Notes: a model not told the origin generated them from the letters alone. A DNA stretch of 64,000 nt from Phellopilus nigrolimitatus (GCA_021029095.1 JAJOHG010000069.1:78485-142484), one strand, 5' to 3'. Counted from the stretch's first letter, positions 20,972 through 32,030 are shown. Program-made: numbers and translations.

Positions 20972-22435
20972 TTGTCGACGTATCAACGTCTAGACAAAAT
21001 TTCTACCCTACCCAAACTCCCCGCTAACGCGGTCTGGCCCACCGATCAACCCTACCCAACTGCGGGAACCTATCCACTCACCCTCAGAAGGAGATCGGAC
21101 GGACGAATTGCCTGGAAAGTATTTCTTGAAGGAGGCGATCCACACACCGAACTTTTATACCGTTACCACGAATTTGGAATCCTCCAAAACGTCCGACCCC
21201 GAGAACACTCAAGCCGACCTATCGAAATACCAACGCCACCACAGCATATCGACCCTGTTGACGTAATCACTCGATCGTTATCTCAAACATCGCTTGACGA
21301 CAATTCCACTGCACCGCCTCACGTTCCTACTCGGCCAAACACTCCACCACAGACCACAGTACCAACCATCACGCCAAGTCCCACCATGAGCACCAAAGAA
21401 ATCGCATTCGCCAAGCCCCCTGACTTCGATGGCAAGCGCAGCAATGCCCAATACTTTTGGGATGCCTGCCAGGCCTATCTACGAGGCAACAAGGACATCT
21501 ACAAGACCGATCTGCACAAAATCACGTTTGTCCTTTCATTCATGAAGACTGGTTCAGCCGCTACTTTCGCCAGCAATAAGTACAAGACATACACGGACAC
21601 GGCAGAATACGGAACCTGGGCAGACTTCGCCAAAGCCTTCGACGCCCAGTTCCTCCCTGTCAATGCCAAACAGGATGCGTCATTTGCAATCGCCAATTGC
21701 AAACAGGACGACGATGTCGACAGCTTCATCGCTACATTCAAGAGTCTCGCCCTCCAAGCCGGGTTCACCCAAGAGGAACCCCTCATCGAGTACTTCCGCC
21801 GAGGTCTCAAATCCAGCATTGCAGACAAGATCTACAATCGAGGCGAGCCTACTACACTTGAAGGATGGTACACCGAAGCCAGCAAAGCCCAACAGAACCT
21901 ACGACGCCAAGCTGAGCTCAAGCACGCGCGACAATCGTTGGTCTGGGGCTTTGGTACCAGCCCAGGCAACAACCTGACGAAGAAGACTGACCCTGAAGGC
22001 TTCCAACGCAGCTCCAGCGGCGCAGCCTGGGAGCCAACTTCTGGGAAGCAAACCGATCCCAACGCCATGGAAATTGGACGAGTCTCTAAGGAGGAGAGAG
22101 ATCGTCGCAAGACAGACGGACTTTGCTTCTATTGCGGGAAGAAGGGACATCTGGCGCGCGAATGCCGTCAGAAATTCGACACTCCCAACAGTCGACGATT
22201 CGCCTTTGACAATCGAACCACAAGGGCTGGCAGCAACTACAAGATCATGTTCCATCGCGACCCCCCGAGGCGCAGCATCCGCAGCACCCCAGCCACAGAA
22301 GCGCCTGCCCAGCATGCCGAATCTTCGACACCCGCTAAAGAACCCCCTTCGGCCCGCATTCGCGCCATCCTGGCCAACCTCTCTGAAGAAGAACGCAAAT
22401 CCGCATTCGACAACCTGGACCTCGAGGGTTTTTAA
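20972..22435 (+). CDS. gag: Ty3 gag
   Basis: 487 codons. A retrotransposon gag domain in the middle (PPDFDGKRSNAQYFWDACQA .. VDSFIATFKSLALQAGF) forms the particle shell. One CCHC knuckle (CFYCGKKGHLAREC, about residue 385) binds the RNA. An internal Met near 21386 (MSTKEIAFAKPPDF) is an alternative start, because the region before it looks less gag-like. The stop TAA (22433-22435) directly follows the heptamer GGGTTTT, and pol is open in the -1 frame from there. Confidence 0.92.
   Translation: MSTYQRLDKISTLPKLPANAVWPTDQPYPTAGTYPLTLRRRSDGRIAWKVFLEGGDPHTELLYRYHEFGILQNVRPREHSSRPIEIPTPPQHIDPVDVITRSLSQTSLDDNSTAPPHVPTRPNTPPQTTVPTITPSPTMSTKEIAFAKPPDFDGKRSNAQYFWDACQAYLRGNKDIYKTDLHKITFVLSFMKTGSAATFASNKYKTYTDTAEYGTWADFAKAFDAQFLPVNAKQDASFAIANCKQDDDVDSFIATFKSLALQAGFTQEEPLIEYFRRGLKSSIADKIYNRGEPTTLEGWYTEASKAQQNLRRQAELKHARQSLVWGFGTSPGNNLTKKTDPEGFQRSSSGAAWEPTSGKQTDPNAMEIGRVSKEERDRRKTDGLCFYCGKKGHLARECRQKFDTPNSRRFAFDNRTTRAGSNYKIMFHRDPPRRSIRSTPATEAPAQHAESSTPAKEPPSARIRAILANLSEEERKSAFDNLDLEGF
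22426..22432 (+). promoter_or_regulatory. Candidate -1 ribosomal frameshift site G_GGT_TTT
   Basis: In the gag frame the codons are GAG GGT TTT TAA. The heptamer G GGT TTT fits the X_XXY_YYZ rule. A -1 slip gives GGG TTT TTA AGA AGG and runs without a stop into the protease part of pol. Downstream pairing that could act as a stimulator was not worked out. Confidence 0.6.
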
Positions 22436-25400
22436 GAAGGCAGCCAGCATCGACGTCTGCACTGCCTAGTATTTCGATTTCTCCTGTAATCATAGCCGAA
22501 CATGCCCACAATTCCATGAAAATTCCCATTGGCATCCACTCGAGAAAAGAAATCGTCGAAACCACAGCCCTCATAGACTCCGGCGCAGAAGGACAATTCC
22601 TCGACTCCACCTTTGTGGACATACACCAAATCCCCACCAAACCTCTGCGTCGACCCATTCAAGTCCTTAATGTTGACGGAACTCCTAATTCCGAAGGAGA
22701 AATCAGTCGTTTCACTTGGCGATTCATTGCGATCGGCGAAGAACTCATTCCAATTTATTTTCTCGTTACCTCCCTTGGAAGAGAAACCGCTATCCTGGGC
22801 CTTCCTTGGCTACGTCGCATCAACCCCAAAATCGATTGGGAGAAACGCACTCTGGACATCCCTAAGCAAAATCCACGATCCCTATCTTTTGCCCGATGCG
22901 AATCCTATGCCCCACCCGAAGAGCGATCTTTTGTCGCAAAAATCACTCTCAACATCCGCGCAAAAGTAAACACCGCCATGGATCTTGCACAACGTGCCAA
23001 TGCTGCCAAGGAACAGAAACCCCTTGAAGAAATTGTACCAGCACACTACCATCAGTTCCTGAAGGTTTTCGAACAGAAGGCATCCGAACGTTTTCCTCCA
23101 GTACGGACCTATGACCACGCCATCGTCCTAAAACCCGATTTCCAACCTAAAGACTGCAAAGTCTATCCCATGGCACCCACGGAACAAAAAGCTCTGGATG
23201 ACTTCCTTGACGACAACTTGAAGAAAGGTTATATTCGCAAATCCTCTTCCCCCATGGCCTCACCTTTCTTCTTCGTCGGAAAAAAGGACGGAAAATTGCG
23301 TGGATGCCAGGACTATCGCAAACTCAACGAAGGAACAGTCAAAAACGCTTATCCGATTCCCCTCGTATCTGAACTATTAGACAAAATTCAGGGCGCAAAA
23401 TACTTCACCAAACTGGATGTACGATGGGGATACAACAATATTCGGATCAAAGACGGTGACCAATGGAAGGCAGCATTCAAAACAAATCGAGGACTCTTCG
23501 AACCCATGGTCATGTTTTTTGGACTTTGCAATTCACCAGCGACTTTTCAAGCATTCATGGATGATACCTTCCGAACCGTTCTGCTGGAAGGATGGGTCCT
23601 CATCTACATGGACGACATTTTCATCATGGCCTCGGACATTCCTACACTTCGCGAACGCACCCGCAAAGTCCTCGCCATTGGACAAGATGCCGACTTATAC
23701 TTCAAACCGGAGAAATGTGTTTTCGAAGCCACACAGGTAGAATATCTTGGACTTATCATTTCGGAAAACTCAGTTTCCATGGACCCTGTCAAACTGGCTG
23801 GAATCTCGCAATGGCCCACACCGACGAACAAAACCCAAGTCCACTCCTTCCTAGGGTTCTGCAACTTCTATCGCCAATTCATCGACCATTATGCAGAAAT
23901 TGCGGCACCATTGGACGTACTAAAAAGGGAGAAAACCACCTGGGAATGGTCAGACGTACATGAGAATGCATTCCAACGGCTCAAAGGCAAATTCCTTGAG
24001 AAACCCATTCTCCAGATGCCTGACAAAACTCGGCCATTCATCCTGGAAACCGACGCCTCTGGTGTAGCATCGGCTGGCACTCTTAAACAACTCGACTCGA
24101 ACGGCGAACCCCATCCCTGTGGTTTCATCTCCAAACAGTTCGACGACACCCAACGACGCTATGAGATTTATGATCGAGAACTCTTGGCGATCATCCGCGG
24201 ACTTGAGGCCTGGCGACACTATCTATTGGGTGCACCCCATAAGATAACCATCTGGTGCGACCACAAGAACTCTACCTATTTCCGTGCGGCCCGCCGTCTT
24301 TCACCCCGCCAAGCACGATGGAGTCTATTTCTCTCCCAGTTCGACCACCACATTCAATACGCACCAGGAAAAGACAACACCACAGATCCCATGTCTCGAC
24401 GCTCTGACTACCTAATTGATGGCAAATCAGAACCCGATGACCCCCCACTCTTACCCGAATCCGTCTTCGTGGCCACGACTACATTTGACTTTAAGACCCG
24501 TCTAATTCTTCGCACCAAGGAAGACAACTTTGCCAATGAAGCTCTCAATATCATCCGATCGGCCGGTATTCCACCATTTCGGTCTTCCCTTGCCGATTGG
24601 ACAGAAAAAGATGGCATTGTATTCTTTAAACAGAAGGCCTACATCCCAGACGACATCGAACTTCGCCGACATGCAGTACAACTGTACCACGACACCCCTG
24701 TCATGGGACACCCTGGAATTTACAAAACCCTCGCATTGCTCAAACAACATTATTGGTGGCCAGGAATGTACATCTTTGTCAAGAAATTCGTCAATGGTTG
24801 CGCGATCTGTCAACAAATGAAGATCAACACACATCCCACCGTCCCACCCCTCCATCCGATCCCTGCTGAACCCAATGCGCATCCGTTTTCCACAGTCTCC
24901 ATGGACTTTACCACCGGACTCCCCGAATCAAATGGCTACGACTCCTTATTCGTCACTGTTGATCACAACCTTTCCAAAGGCATCGTCCTTTCCCCCTGCA
25001 ACAAAACCATTGATGCCCTTGGAACTGCCCAATTGTATCACGACAACGTCTACCGGCGCTTTGGGTTACCCCAGAAACTCATCTCCGACCGAGGACCCCA
25101 ATTTGCCTCCAAAGTATTCCAGGAGCTTTGCAAAAAGCTCAATATCACATCAGCCCTATCCACCGCATTCCACCCTCAAACAGACGGAGAAACGGAGCGA
25201 GTAAACCAAGAAGTCGAAGCATACCTTCGAATCTATTGTGGACGCCATCCCGAAACCTGGGCTGATCACCTGCCTGATATCGAGTTCGCACACAATCAGC
25301 GTGAACATTCTGCCACAAAACGCTCTCCATTCTCACTCCTTATGGGGTACGAACCAATCGCGATCCCTGCTGCAGACCCCAACTCCGATCACCCCTCGGT

Positions 25401-25932
25401 AGAAGAACGCCTTCGCTCCCTTAAAGCCCTCCGAGAAGAAGCACTTGCTGCGCATGAGCTTGCTCACATGCACATGGCTGCCCGCATGACTCGGAATTTC
25501 ACACCCTTCAAGAAAGGGGAGAAGGTTTGGCTAGAAGCCCGGAACCTTGACATCGCCTCTCCATACAAGAAATTGTCCCCTAAACGCGAAGGTCCCTTCG
25601 AAATCAAGGACGTACTATCCCCATGGTCTTATCGCCTGACTCTACCAGTCCGATGGCGAATCCACAACGTCTTCCATGCCTCCCTCCTGACTCGTTATGT
25701 GGAGACCGATACCCACGGACCTACCCACGCGGAGCCACCACCTGACCTTGTCAATGGAGAAGAAGAATACGAGGTTGATGCAATACTACGTCATCGTTTC
25801 CCAAAGAACCGAAGACAATACCTCGTGTCCTGGAAAGGATGGTCATCGCTCCACAACTCGTGGCAGAAGGAGTCGGACCTCAAAAATGCAAAAAAACTTC
25901 TCAACGATTATAAAAAGACCCATCGACTCTAA
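22433..25932 (+). CDS. pol: Ty3 pol: protease, RT, RNase H, integrase, chromodomain
   Basis: Open from the end of gag; the first Met is at 22516 (1138 codons from there). Protease ALIDSGAEGQFLDS about residue 22. RT has KLDVRWGYNNIRI and YMDDIF about residue 366. RNase H begins near LETDASGVASAG, about 512. Integrase zinc site HDTPVMGH ... CAICQQ at 730-765, then catalytic Asp, Asp and Glu in SMDFTTGLP, SDRGPQF and DGETERVN. A C-terminal chromodomain (EYEVDAILRHRF .. YLVSWKGWSSLHNSW) places it among chromoviruses and probably guides insertion to modified chromatin. It is probably made as a Gag-Pol fusion by -1 frameshift; reinitiation at 22516 is the alternative. Confidence 0.95.
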
Positions 25933-25964
25933 CACCGTCCATCAACTCCCACTTTCACTGTCTC

Positions 25965-26321
25965 ATGCCCTATTTCCCATTCCACCTACCGCACCTACCC
26001 TCTGTCAACTGGACCTTCGCCCTCGAAATCGGAGAATCCACCCCTATCTTTCTCCAGTTCATCATCGACCACACCGACTACCCCGACGACCGCCGCCTCG
26101 TAATCCGCCTCGGCATCGACGTCCTCGAACAACAGATCCTCCACATCGTCTTCCGATCCATCCCACCTAGCCGCAGGCCCAACCGTCTATCCCGAGCCGT
26201 CCCTGCACGCAACGTACCCATACACTTTGTTCCCCCTGAAGACCTCATCCCCGACCTCGACCCCGTCCCCGTCTATCGCGATGCCGCCACAGAGATCCCC
26301 GAAGCGCCTGAACACCTTTGA
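25965..26321 (+). CDS. Ty3 extra frame ORF3a (118 aa), unknown
   Basis: It starts 33 bp after the pol stop. The sequence is well mixed and ordinary, for example EIGESTPIFLQFIIDHTDY and RRLVIRLGIDVLEQQILHIV, so it looks like a folded protein part. It overlaps the next frame by 95 nt (26227-26321). One gene split by a frameshift, or two overlapping genes, are both possible. No known family recognised. Confidence 0.5.
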   Translation: MPYFPFHLPHLPSVNWTFALEIGESTPIFLQFIIDHTDYPDDRRLVIRLGIDVLEQQILHIVFRSIPPSRRPNRLSRAVPARNVPIHFVPPEDLIPDLDPVPVYRDAATEIPEAPEHL

Positions 26322-27147
26322 TCCTCTCCCGGCACCTCACACTCGGCTCCCCGTCTCTGGCAACCGGCCCAACCTCGACTTCGCCAATGATCGCTCTTTC
26401 CTCCGTCATGTCTTCGTCGATCCCGGTCTCGCCAGCCCCATCAGTCAAACCATCCGAGACTCTCAACGGCCCGATCTCGTCCGCTGGCAGAAGGCCCATG
26501 ACCAAGCCGAACAGAACCTCGCTATCGCCAATCGGATGGGTGAACATATCGATGAACTGCGCGACGAAAACGAGAAGGCAAAGTCTACGGCTCGTCGGCA
26601 AATCCGACAAATCCTGGAAGGAGCCCTCGATGCTGGTGTACTCGCTATCCTGGACGACTATCGACCCTCGAAGGACCGCTTCCCCATCGATGAAGCCACA
26701 GGCGCCATTGATCTCACTTCGCCTCCGCCTGGACTTCCGGTCCCTCCACCATCGACTCCGCCACCTCCTGCTGCACCATCACCGTCTCCGTCACCCCCCG
26801 ATGAATTCATTGCCGGAACATCACCACCGGTCACTCCACCCACGGCTCGTCCCTTCCGGCGCACAGTCAATCCCTTCACGCAGTCCATGATGGGTGACGT
26901 GCCATTCTCTCAGATGTCGCCTCAGGAGATCCAAGGACACCTTAACCGGCGCAATTCCCCTGAGAACTCCACAGCAACTCCGCTTCGAGTTCGGACACAG
27001 TTCTCGCCTCGGGTCATCAGGTGCTTCACATGCGGCCAAGACGGACATCGGCAACAGGATTGTATTCGCTACCAATGCGGATGGTGCGACAGACTCGCCC
27101 CCGGACACTCTTCGACTAACTGCCCGCACACAAACCGTCATTATTAG
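26227..27147 (+). CDS. Ty3 extra frame ORF3b (306 aa) with zinc knuckle
   Basis: Lies between pol and the 3' LTR in the element's sense orientation. The middle is a predicted coiled coil (DLVRWQKAHDQAEQNLAIAN .. ENEKAKSTARRQIRQILEGA), followed by a Pro/Ser linker and a C-terminal CCHC knuckle (CFTCGQDGHRQQDC) plus further Cys residues. The plan resembles a second gag-like nucleic-acid binding protein. The better start may be the Met near 26284 (MPPQRSPKR). Standard Ty3 elements end after pol or carry env; this is neither. Confidence 0.65.
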   Translation: MFPLKTSSPTSTPSPSIAMPPQRSPKRLNTFDPLPAPHTRLPVSGNRPNLDFANDRSFLRHVFVDPGLASPISQTIRDSQRPDLVRWQKAHDQAEQNLAIANRMGEHIDELRDENEKAKSTARRQIRQILEGALDAGVLAILDDYRPSKDRFPIDEATGAIDLTSPPPGLPVPPPSTPPPPAAPSPSPSPPDEFIAGTSPPVTPPTARPFRRTVNPFTQSMMGDVPFSQMSPQEIQGHLNRRNSPENSTATPLRVRTQFSPRVIRCFTCGQDGHRQQDCIRYQCGWCDRLAPGHSSTNCPHTNRHY

Positions 27148-27553
27148 GGGCGGAACGTCCGCGATGACGTTAAACTAGGAGGTCGTTGTGGGAACAGATT
27201 CGTGAAACCCTCTGCTTTCAGGTGACGCTGACAAACCTGGTCCAACGTTTTGGGTGAGCTTTATTGCTTTCGTTAAACCCTTCTTGAAGTTGTAGGCTCG
27301 CTCGAAACCTTCTGCTTGTTGGTGATGCTGAGAAACCTTCACGGCTGGAGATTTTCGGAATCCGGCACGGTCATGTCTCGTCTCGTTTTGCTTTTTCTTG
27401 TTGAGTTTTCTCTTTTACTTTTCAGTTTTGACTTCCTTCACGTGCATTGTAACTGCTTATTGGCGTTTATTTCGCCTTATCGCATTTTCTTTTCGCCTTT
27501 CCTTTGTTTTCTTTGACAGTTTCGGCGAACTGTCGGTCTTAAAGAGGGGGTAA
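27148..27553 (+). other. Ty3 3' untranslated part with polypurine tract
   Basis: No coding exon. It ends with AAAGAGGGGGTAA directly before the 3' LTR, the likely polypurine primer for plus-strand DNA. Confidence 0.8.
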
Positions 27554-28059
27554 TGTTAGAACTTACCTTGCTTACCTCACGATCCCCCTTACATCATTCC
27601 TTCCTTGCTTAGTCAGGCCCTTCACCTTTCCATTATCTTTCCCTTAGTTTATGGCCTGACCCCTTCCTCATTGTACGCGCCCCTCCTAGGTGCTCCCCGC
27701 TCCACGCTCCACTGCCTCATTCCATGCTCCACTGTACATGCCCCTTACGGCCCTTTCCCTCACGCTCCCCTCATGTCATGCTGCGCATGACTCCATAGCT
27801 CCACTGACATCACAGTCAGTCTCACAGTATATATAGGTACATCGCTGGGACCTTAAGCCCCAGCTTGACCTCCTTGTTCAGTAGCTAGCATAGTCTTGCT
27901 ATTCATTGCCCTTGCTCTTCATAGCCCTGCACTCCGTGCTTCACAGTCTTGCCATAGTCATCGTCACCTTGTCACAGTCAAGCCTCACGTCACTCGTCAC
28001 GTCACTGTCCACAGTCACGCTCCTCGCTCCATTAGGCAAGACCCTGTTACTCCGTAACA
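27554..28059 (+). repeat. Ty3 3' LTR
   Basis: 506 bp, apparently identical to the 5' LTR; followed by the target duplication CCCCG. Confidence 0.94.
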
Positions 28060-28305
28060 CCCCGGTCGTCGGCGACGACGTCGAGGCGGACCTCGGCGGC
28101 GGCGCCGTCGATCTGGGCTTGTGGCGCGTCTTGGGTATGCTCCTGTGGATATTGTGTGAAAGGACTGGCTGACTTTATGCTCTAGTTAAGACGGGAAAGT
28201 ACCGTCCGGGCGACGAGAGTCGGCCGGGGGTGCGCCCTCCAGACGAGGTGCAGGACTCGTTTGCGGCGTTCGTGGACGATCTCGTGCACCCAATCCTTCT
28301 ATTTT
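28060..28305 (+). pseudogene. HAD phosphatase, 3' fragment
   Basis: Matches the end of the intact gene at 50502-51509. VVGDDVEADLGGGAV .. LGLWRVLG, then the same intron (GTATGC..CTCTAG), then VKTGKYRPGDES .. DEVQDSFAAFVDDLV. The first 200 codons are missing; the Ty3 element sits exactly at the broken end. The last codons differ (HPILLF and stop). Confidence 0.85.
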
Positions 28306-28404
28306 GAGCGCTTCCGTCGCTCGGACGTGAACAAGGTACATGCATCACAACATACATTTGTCCTTCTGTCCCTCTGCCGAAACTTGCGAGGTTGAAAGGT
28401 CGCG

Positions 28405-28930
28405 ACGACCGAGGTAACAGCGCACAGACGGGTAGCCCAGAAACGACCGCAACCTGCTGCGAAGTGAAGTTTCGAGCCATGAAAAGCGTAAGAATAACGC
28501 ACCAGTACCGCTGTCTGAACGAATTGTCTCTTGCACGACTTCATGATACTACCGCGCGCACGCATTGCCATGAGCCCGCACACGAAGGGACACACATACT
28601 CGGAAGACATACAAGAATAGGCCTGGAACGCGTCAACGACATCAGCCAAAGCATTCCTGCCACAAAGAAAAGAGAGCGCGCACTTGTAGTTCGGGTTCAT
28701 GTACCGGCCGTTCACGGTTCACCCCCCTGTACGCGCGAATGCCGGAGTCGACGCTGACGCCCGCGCCCGTGATCACGGCAGCATTCCCGGGCGAGAGGAA
28801 CGCAGATGTGCGCTCGACCGCTGTTGTCTTGCGCGAGCAGAGACGTCGGGATGGTCGGGACAGAGATTGGCGCGTCTGAGTCAGCGATCCAGCTCTATAC
28901 GAACCGCGATGCTCTCGCTCGATGCAATCC
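28405..28930 (-). pseudogene. Sirtuin, 5' fragment
   Basis: Copy of the front of the gene at 48285-49958. SPGNAAVITGAGVSVDSGIR keeps the Gly that the longer copy has changed. A small insertion shifts the frame after AYRG. The 10-nt microexon (28622-28613) keeps both splice signals (CAG before, GTATGT after). A third exon and the beginning of the fourth (FLGYPSVR) follow, then the copy stops. It joins the HAD fragment at about 28305-28400. Confidence 0.8.
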
Positions 28931-29089
28931 TTACCTTGGGGAGGTCTAAAGCGGACACAAACCATTGTTCTCTGCATCAAGAGAACGTGCATAGTCGACG
29001 AGGAGAAGTTGGTAAGGGTGCTCTGGGTGAATGTTCACAATTTGTTTTAGACCGAAGAACACCGCTTGTACACGAGACGAAGAGTCTGT

Positions 29090-29265
29090 ATCGGTCTCGG
29101 GCATTACTTGAGTGCCGCCTGAGGATGCTTGGAGAAAGTACGAGAGTTGGCGAGCTTCAGGAAAAGCGGCGTCGACGGTGAAATGAGGTGTATGTCTGGA
29201 TTAGGCTCCGACGACGTCCCCGAAATCATGCGCACACTCAGTACTCAGCACGCAGTTCGTTGGAA
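29090..29265 (-). pseudogene. DnaJ-TPR gene, internal fragment
   Basis: A short diverged copy of part of the large exon of the gene at 62178-64000 (the segment around 63250-63420). Related to the fragment at 47887-48055 but in inverted orientation, as expected from inversion of the whole block. Confidence 0.65.
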
Positions 29266-29539
29266 TGTGTCTTCTCAATCAGCACATACAAAAGTCAAAA
29301 AACAGATTCATCGCGGCACAAGAATGCTATTCTGCTCAATGGAGGACGGGATTATCGTATGGAGAGGCATCTCAAGAAAGGATGCAGTTCGTAATATCGT
29401 CTTTGACTGCATGGAATCACCGTTCCTTGTCATCGCTTCTTACTGAAATCACCGTCAAGACTTTGAAGCGAGGACGAGAACCACTCCGGTCCTGCGGCCT
29501 CTCCAACTGGAGTATGCAGCATGCTTGACTCCATGCGTT

Positions 29540-29752
29540 TCTCTGCATCCTGTAGCGGAGACAGTCCCAAGCGATGCTAGCCGCCACTCTTTACAAACCT
29601 CCTTAATGGTCCCGAGTCCCGACAGGTTTTGCAGTATGCATATTTTTCCGGTTTTTCCTTTGCATCCTGTAGCGGAGAATTCCCCGAGCGATGCCAGCCG
29701 CCACACTCAGTGTGAGCCTACCTTAATGGACCCCGATTCCCGACAAATTTGC
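29540..29752. repeat. Two ~100-bp direct repeats upstream of F-box gene 1
   Basis: GCATCCTGTAGCGGAGA .. AGCGATGC.AGCCGCCAC .. CCTTAATGG.CCCGA occurs twice, about 115 bp apart. The same pair stands upstream of F-box gene 2 (47420-47640), so it belongs to the duplicated unit and may be part of its promoter. Confidence 0.75.
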
Positions 29753-29848
29753 GTCTTGCTCCGCGCAAACTTGGGCTTGTAACCATTACCGCGGACAAGT
29801 AACCATTGTTGTAGCTGGTTACGAGCCTGACGCAAACTGCATGAGGCA

Positions 29849-29855
29849 TATAAAA
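29849..29855 (+). promoter_or_regulatory. TATA box of F-box gene 1
   Basis: TATAAAA, 49 bp before the ATG at 29898. The same box is present at 47313-47319 (-) upstream of F-box gene 2. Confidence 0.65.
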
Positions 29856-29897
29856 GACGAGCCCTGCTGCGTACCATGGCCATTGAACCATCTAACA

Positions 29898-31562
29898 ATG
29901 CCTTCCGACGTCTCTCGGATTTCAGATGTTATCTGGAACGAAATCGCGTTGTATTCCGGCGTGGAGGACATTAAAGCCCTCGAAGCTGTGTGTGATTCCT
30001 ATATGTTCTCCTGATCGAATAACGAATAAATATACCTCTTGTTTCAGACATGCAAGTTCATTGGCAACGTCCTCTCCAACAAGGTCCTCTGGCTGAAGCA
30101 ACTCCGTGCATTGGACCAAGACCATGCACCCGATCTACCCCGACACATCTCTATCGATAAGCTTTACTGGCACGAAGTGCGCACCCTCGTCGTGCGCGCA
30201 CACCAGCGACGTCTTAACTGTACCGGTTCCGCCCCGCTGCGACCTACACGCAAGATTACAGTAGATATCGGATCTGCGAGCTTTAATGGAGCACTCGGGA
30301 AATCGTATGGCTTCCAGACGGATGTGGAGTTGCTTCCTGGGGGCAGGCTCCTCCTTGTCCTCTGGACTAATGGGTACTTGCAGTGCTGGGACGTGCCAAA
30401 CGGTAACTGTGTCTGGACATACCCGGATCCTGCGTCATCCGACAAGCATGACCTGAGAGTGCGCGGCTTCTGTTATGAAATGCAAGCAGATAATGTTGTT
30501 CATATTGTCACGAAGAGTTTATGTCTGGACTTAAACCGCTACAAAAGGTAAGAAAAACAGTGTTTGCTGAACATGTCGTACTGATACTTTACTATGACTC
30601 AGCTCCTTCGAAATATTCCGAATTTCAGCGGAAACAAAGGAACCCGAACCGCTCTACAAGTACCCGGAACAGTACCCACATGTCTCGTTCGGGTGGAGCT
30701 TTATGAAATTACATGGCGGCATATCAGTAGTCTGGACGGAATTCTCTATTTTCCTGATGTTCTGGAAGGAACGCCGCACGGTCGAGATAGAGGTGCGTAT
30801 CTCATTCTATGAAAACACGTGTAATAAAATTGACGGGTGCTTCTGTGGCAGGGTTACTTCGACACCATAGACATGATAGGGGACTATCTCATTTGCATGG
30901 TCAGAGAGGCCGGGGGGAGATCAGTCGTGGTCATTCTGCTATCATCCATACGCAAGGCCTTGCCTGATGTCGGCGCAACGTCGACTCTGGTCCTAGATGA
31001 CCTTCCATATACCAAGTGCCCTGTGCCATCTAAGCCGGACTGGAATAACTGCTCCGCGGAAATATCTAGTTGTGACTTCCACTGGAAGTCCGAAGCAGAA
31101 AGAAAACGAAAAGGTATCAATATCACTGTGCTGCGGAACCTGCAGAGCAGAGCAACCCGCCACGATTTCTCCGTGGTGAACTCTTTCCTCTTGGAGACTG
31201 CTCCAGGTACAGCCAGCATGTCAAGGTCCAGGTTTCCTTTTCCAAATGACAGCCTTCCACGCCTCACGCACATCGGGGATTCACAACTTATAGACCCGCA
31301 GTTTGGCAAAAACAGATACCTCATGTATCACCACATAAAACGACTGTCGCAGGCCGGCTCGACAATGGCCGGGTACAAGGAAAGCCGTTACCCCAACTCT
31401 CCATCATTCGTGTGGATGCTTGCTACCTCTTGTGGGAAAGAAGTGGTGTTACGCAAGCTCGAACTGCCGCGTGTAGAGAGTGTGGGTATGGAATTTTACA
31501 GCGGTGCAGTCTACTTCCCGACAATGGACGCAAAATCTGTCGTCATCCAGTATTTCGACTAA
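29898..31562 (+). CDS. F-box protein, copy 1 (496 aa)
   Basis: Probable substrate-recognition subunit of an SCF ubiquitin ligase. Exons 29898-29987, 30048-30547, 30603-30792 and 30852-31562; total 1491 nt, all phases agree. Residues 1-60 form an F-box-like motif split by intron 1 (ISDVIWNEIALYSGVEDIKA / TCKFIGNVLSNKVLWLKQL). Next come LDQDHAPDLPRHIS and a beta-rich C-terminal part (VELLPGGRLLLVLWTNGYLQ), like the F-box proteins with a beta-propeller-like tail that are abundant in Agaricomycetes. It ends MDAKSVVIQYFD. Two further copies lie at 45662-47270 (intact) and 52048-53524 (broken). A TATA box and paired repeats precede it. Confidence 0.8.
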
Positions 31563-31639
31563 GACTTTGTACCTTAACTGAATGCTTTTTTCCGTAGGTA
31601 GATAACTCACAGTTTGTCATAGAGTAATATTATATGTGG

Positions 31640-31900
31640 AGATGCTGATTTCAACTGAGCACTCCTAGTTCAATCGATAGAACAAGGAAAGTCAAGCAAG
31701 ACTGCGGAAACGTGAACATGTCTGAGGTGAACGCTGCTCATCGTTCGGCGCGTTTGAGATGTCCTGTTACGATATATGGAAGTTACCGCCCTAAATATGG
31801 GTTTAGACTGGTTTTCGTAGGAAAGCGAAGCCTCTTTTCTCTGAAAACGTTCTCGAAGTCTAATCCTTTCCCAGCTTTCCTGGTCTCCTTTTCGGCACAA
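31640..31900 (-). pseudogene. Fragment: RVB1 promoter/first codons joined to DnaJ leader
   Basis: Reverse complement of the chimera at 45130-45600. The RVB1 start region (GCTGCTCATCGTTCGGCGCG on the plus strand, near 31730) is joined to the signal-peptide region of the DnaJ gene (31650-31710, matching 63935-64000). Decayed further than the 45-kb copy. Confidence 0.65.
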
Positions 31901-32030
31901 TATATTTCATTCCAAGCAAAGAGGATGTCGACCATACAGCGAGCTCGACGCGTTTTTGACGCGGACGGGCGGCTTCACCGAGTCTGCCGCTAAGATTCAG
32001 AGCATCTTGTTTTCGCACTTTTAGAAAATA

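Larger units (their letters stand above)
20445..28059 (+). mobile_element. Ty3 chromovirus (Tf1/sushi-like), complete
   Basis: A 7615-bp element. LTRs of 506 bp (20445-20950, 27554-28059) start TGTTAG and end TAACA, and are flanked by the 5-bp duplication CCCCG (20440-20444, 28060-28064). Gag, pol (protease, RT, RNase H, integrase, chromodomain) and a further 3' frame are all open. No LTR differences were seen, so it is young and may be able to transpose. Confidence 0.96.
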
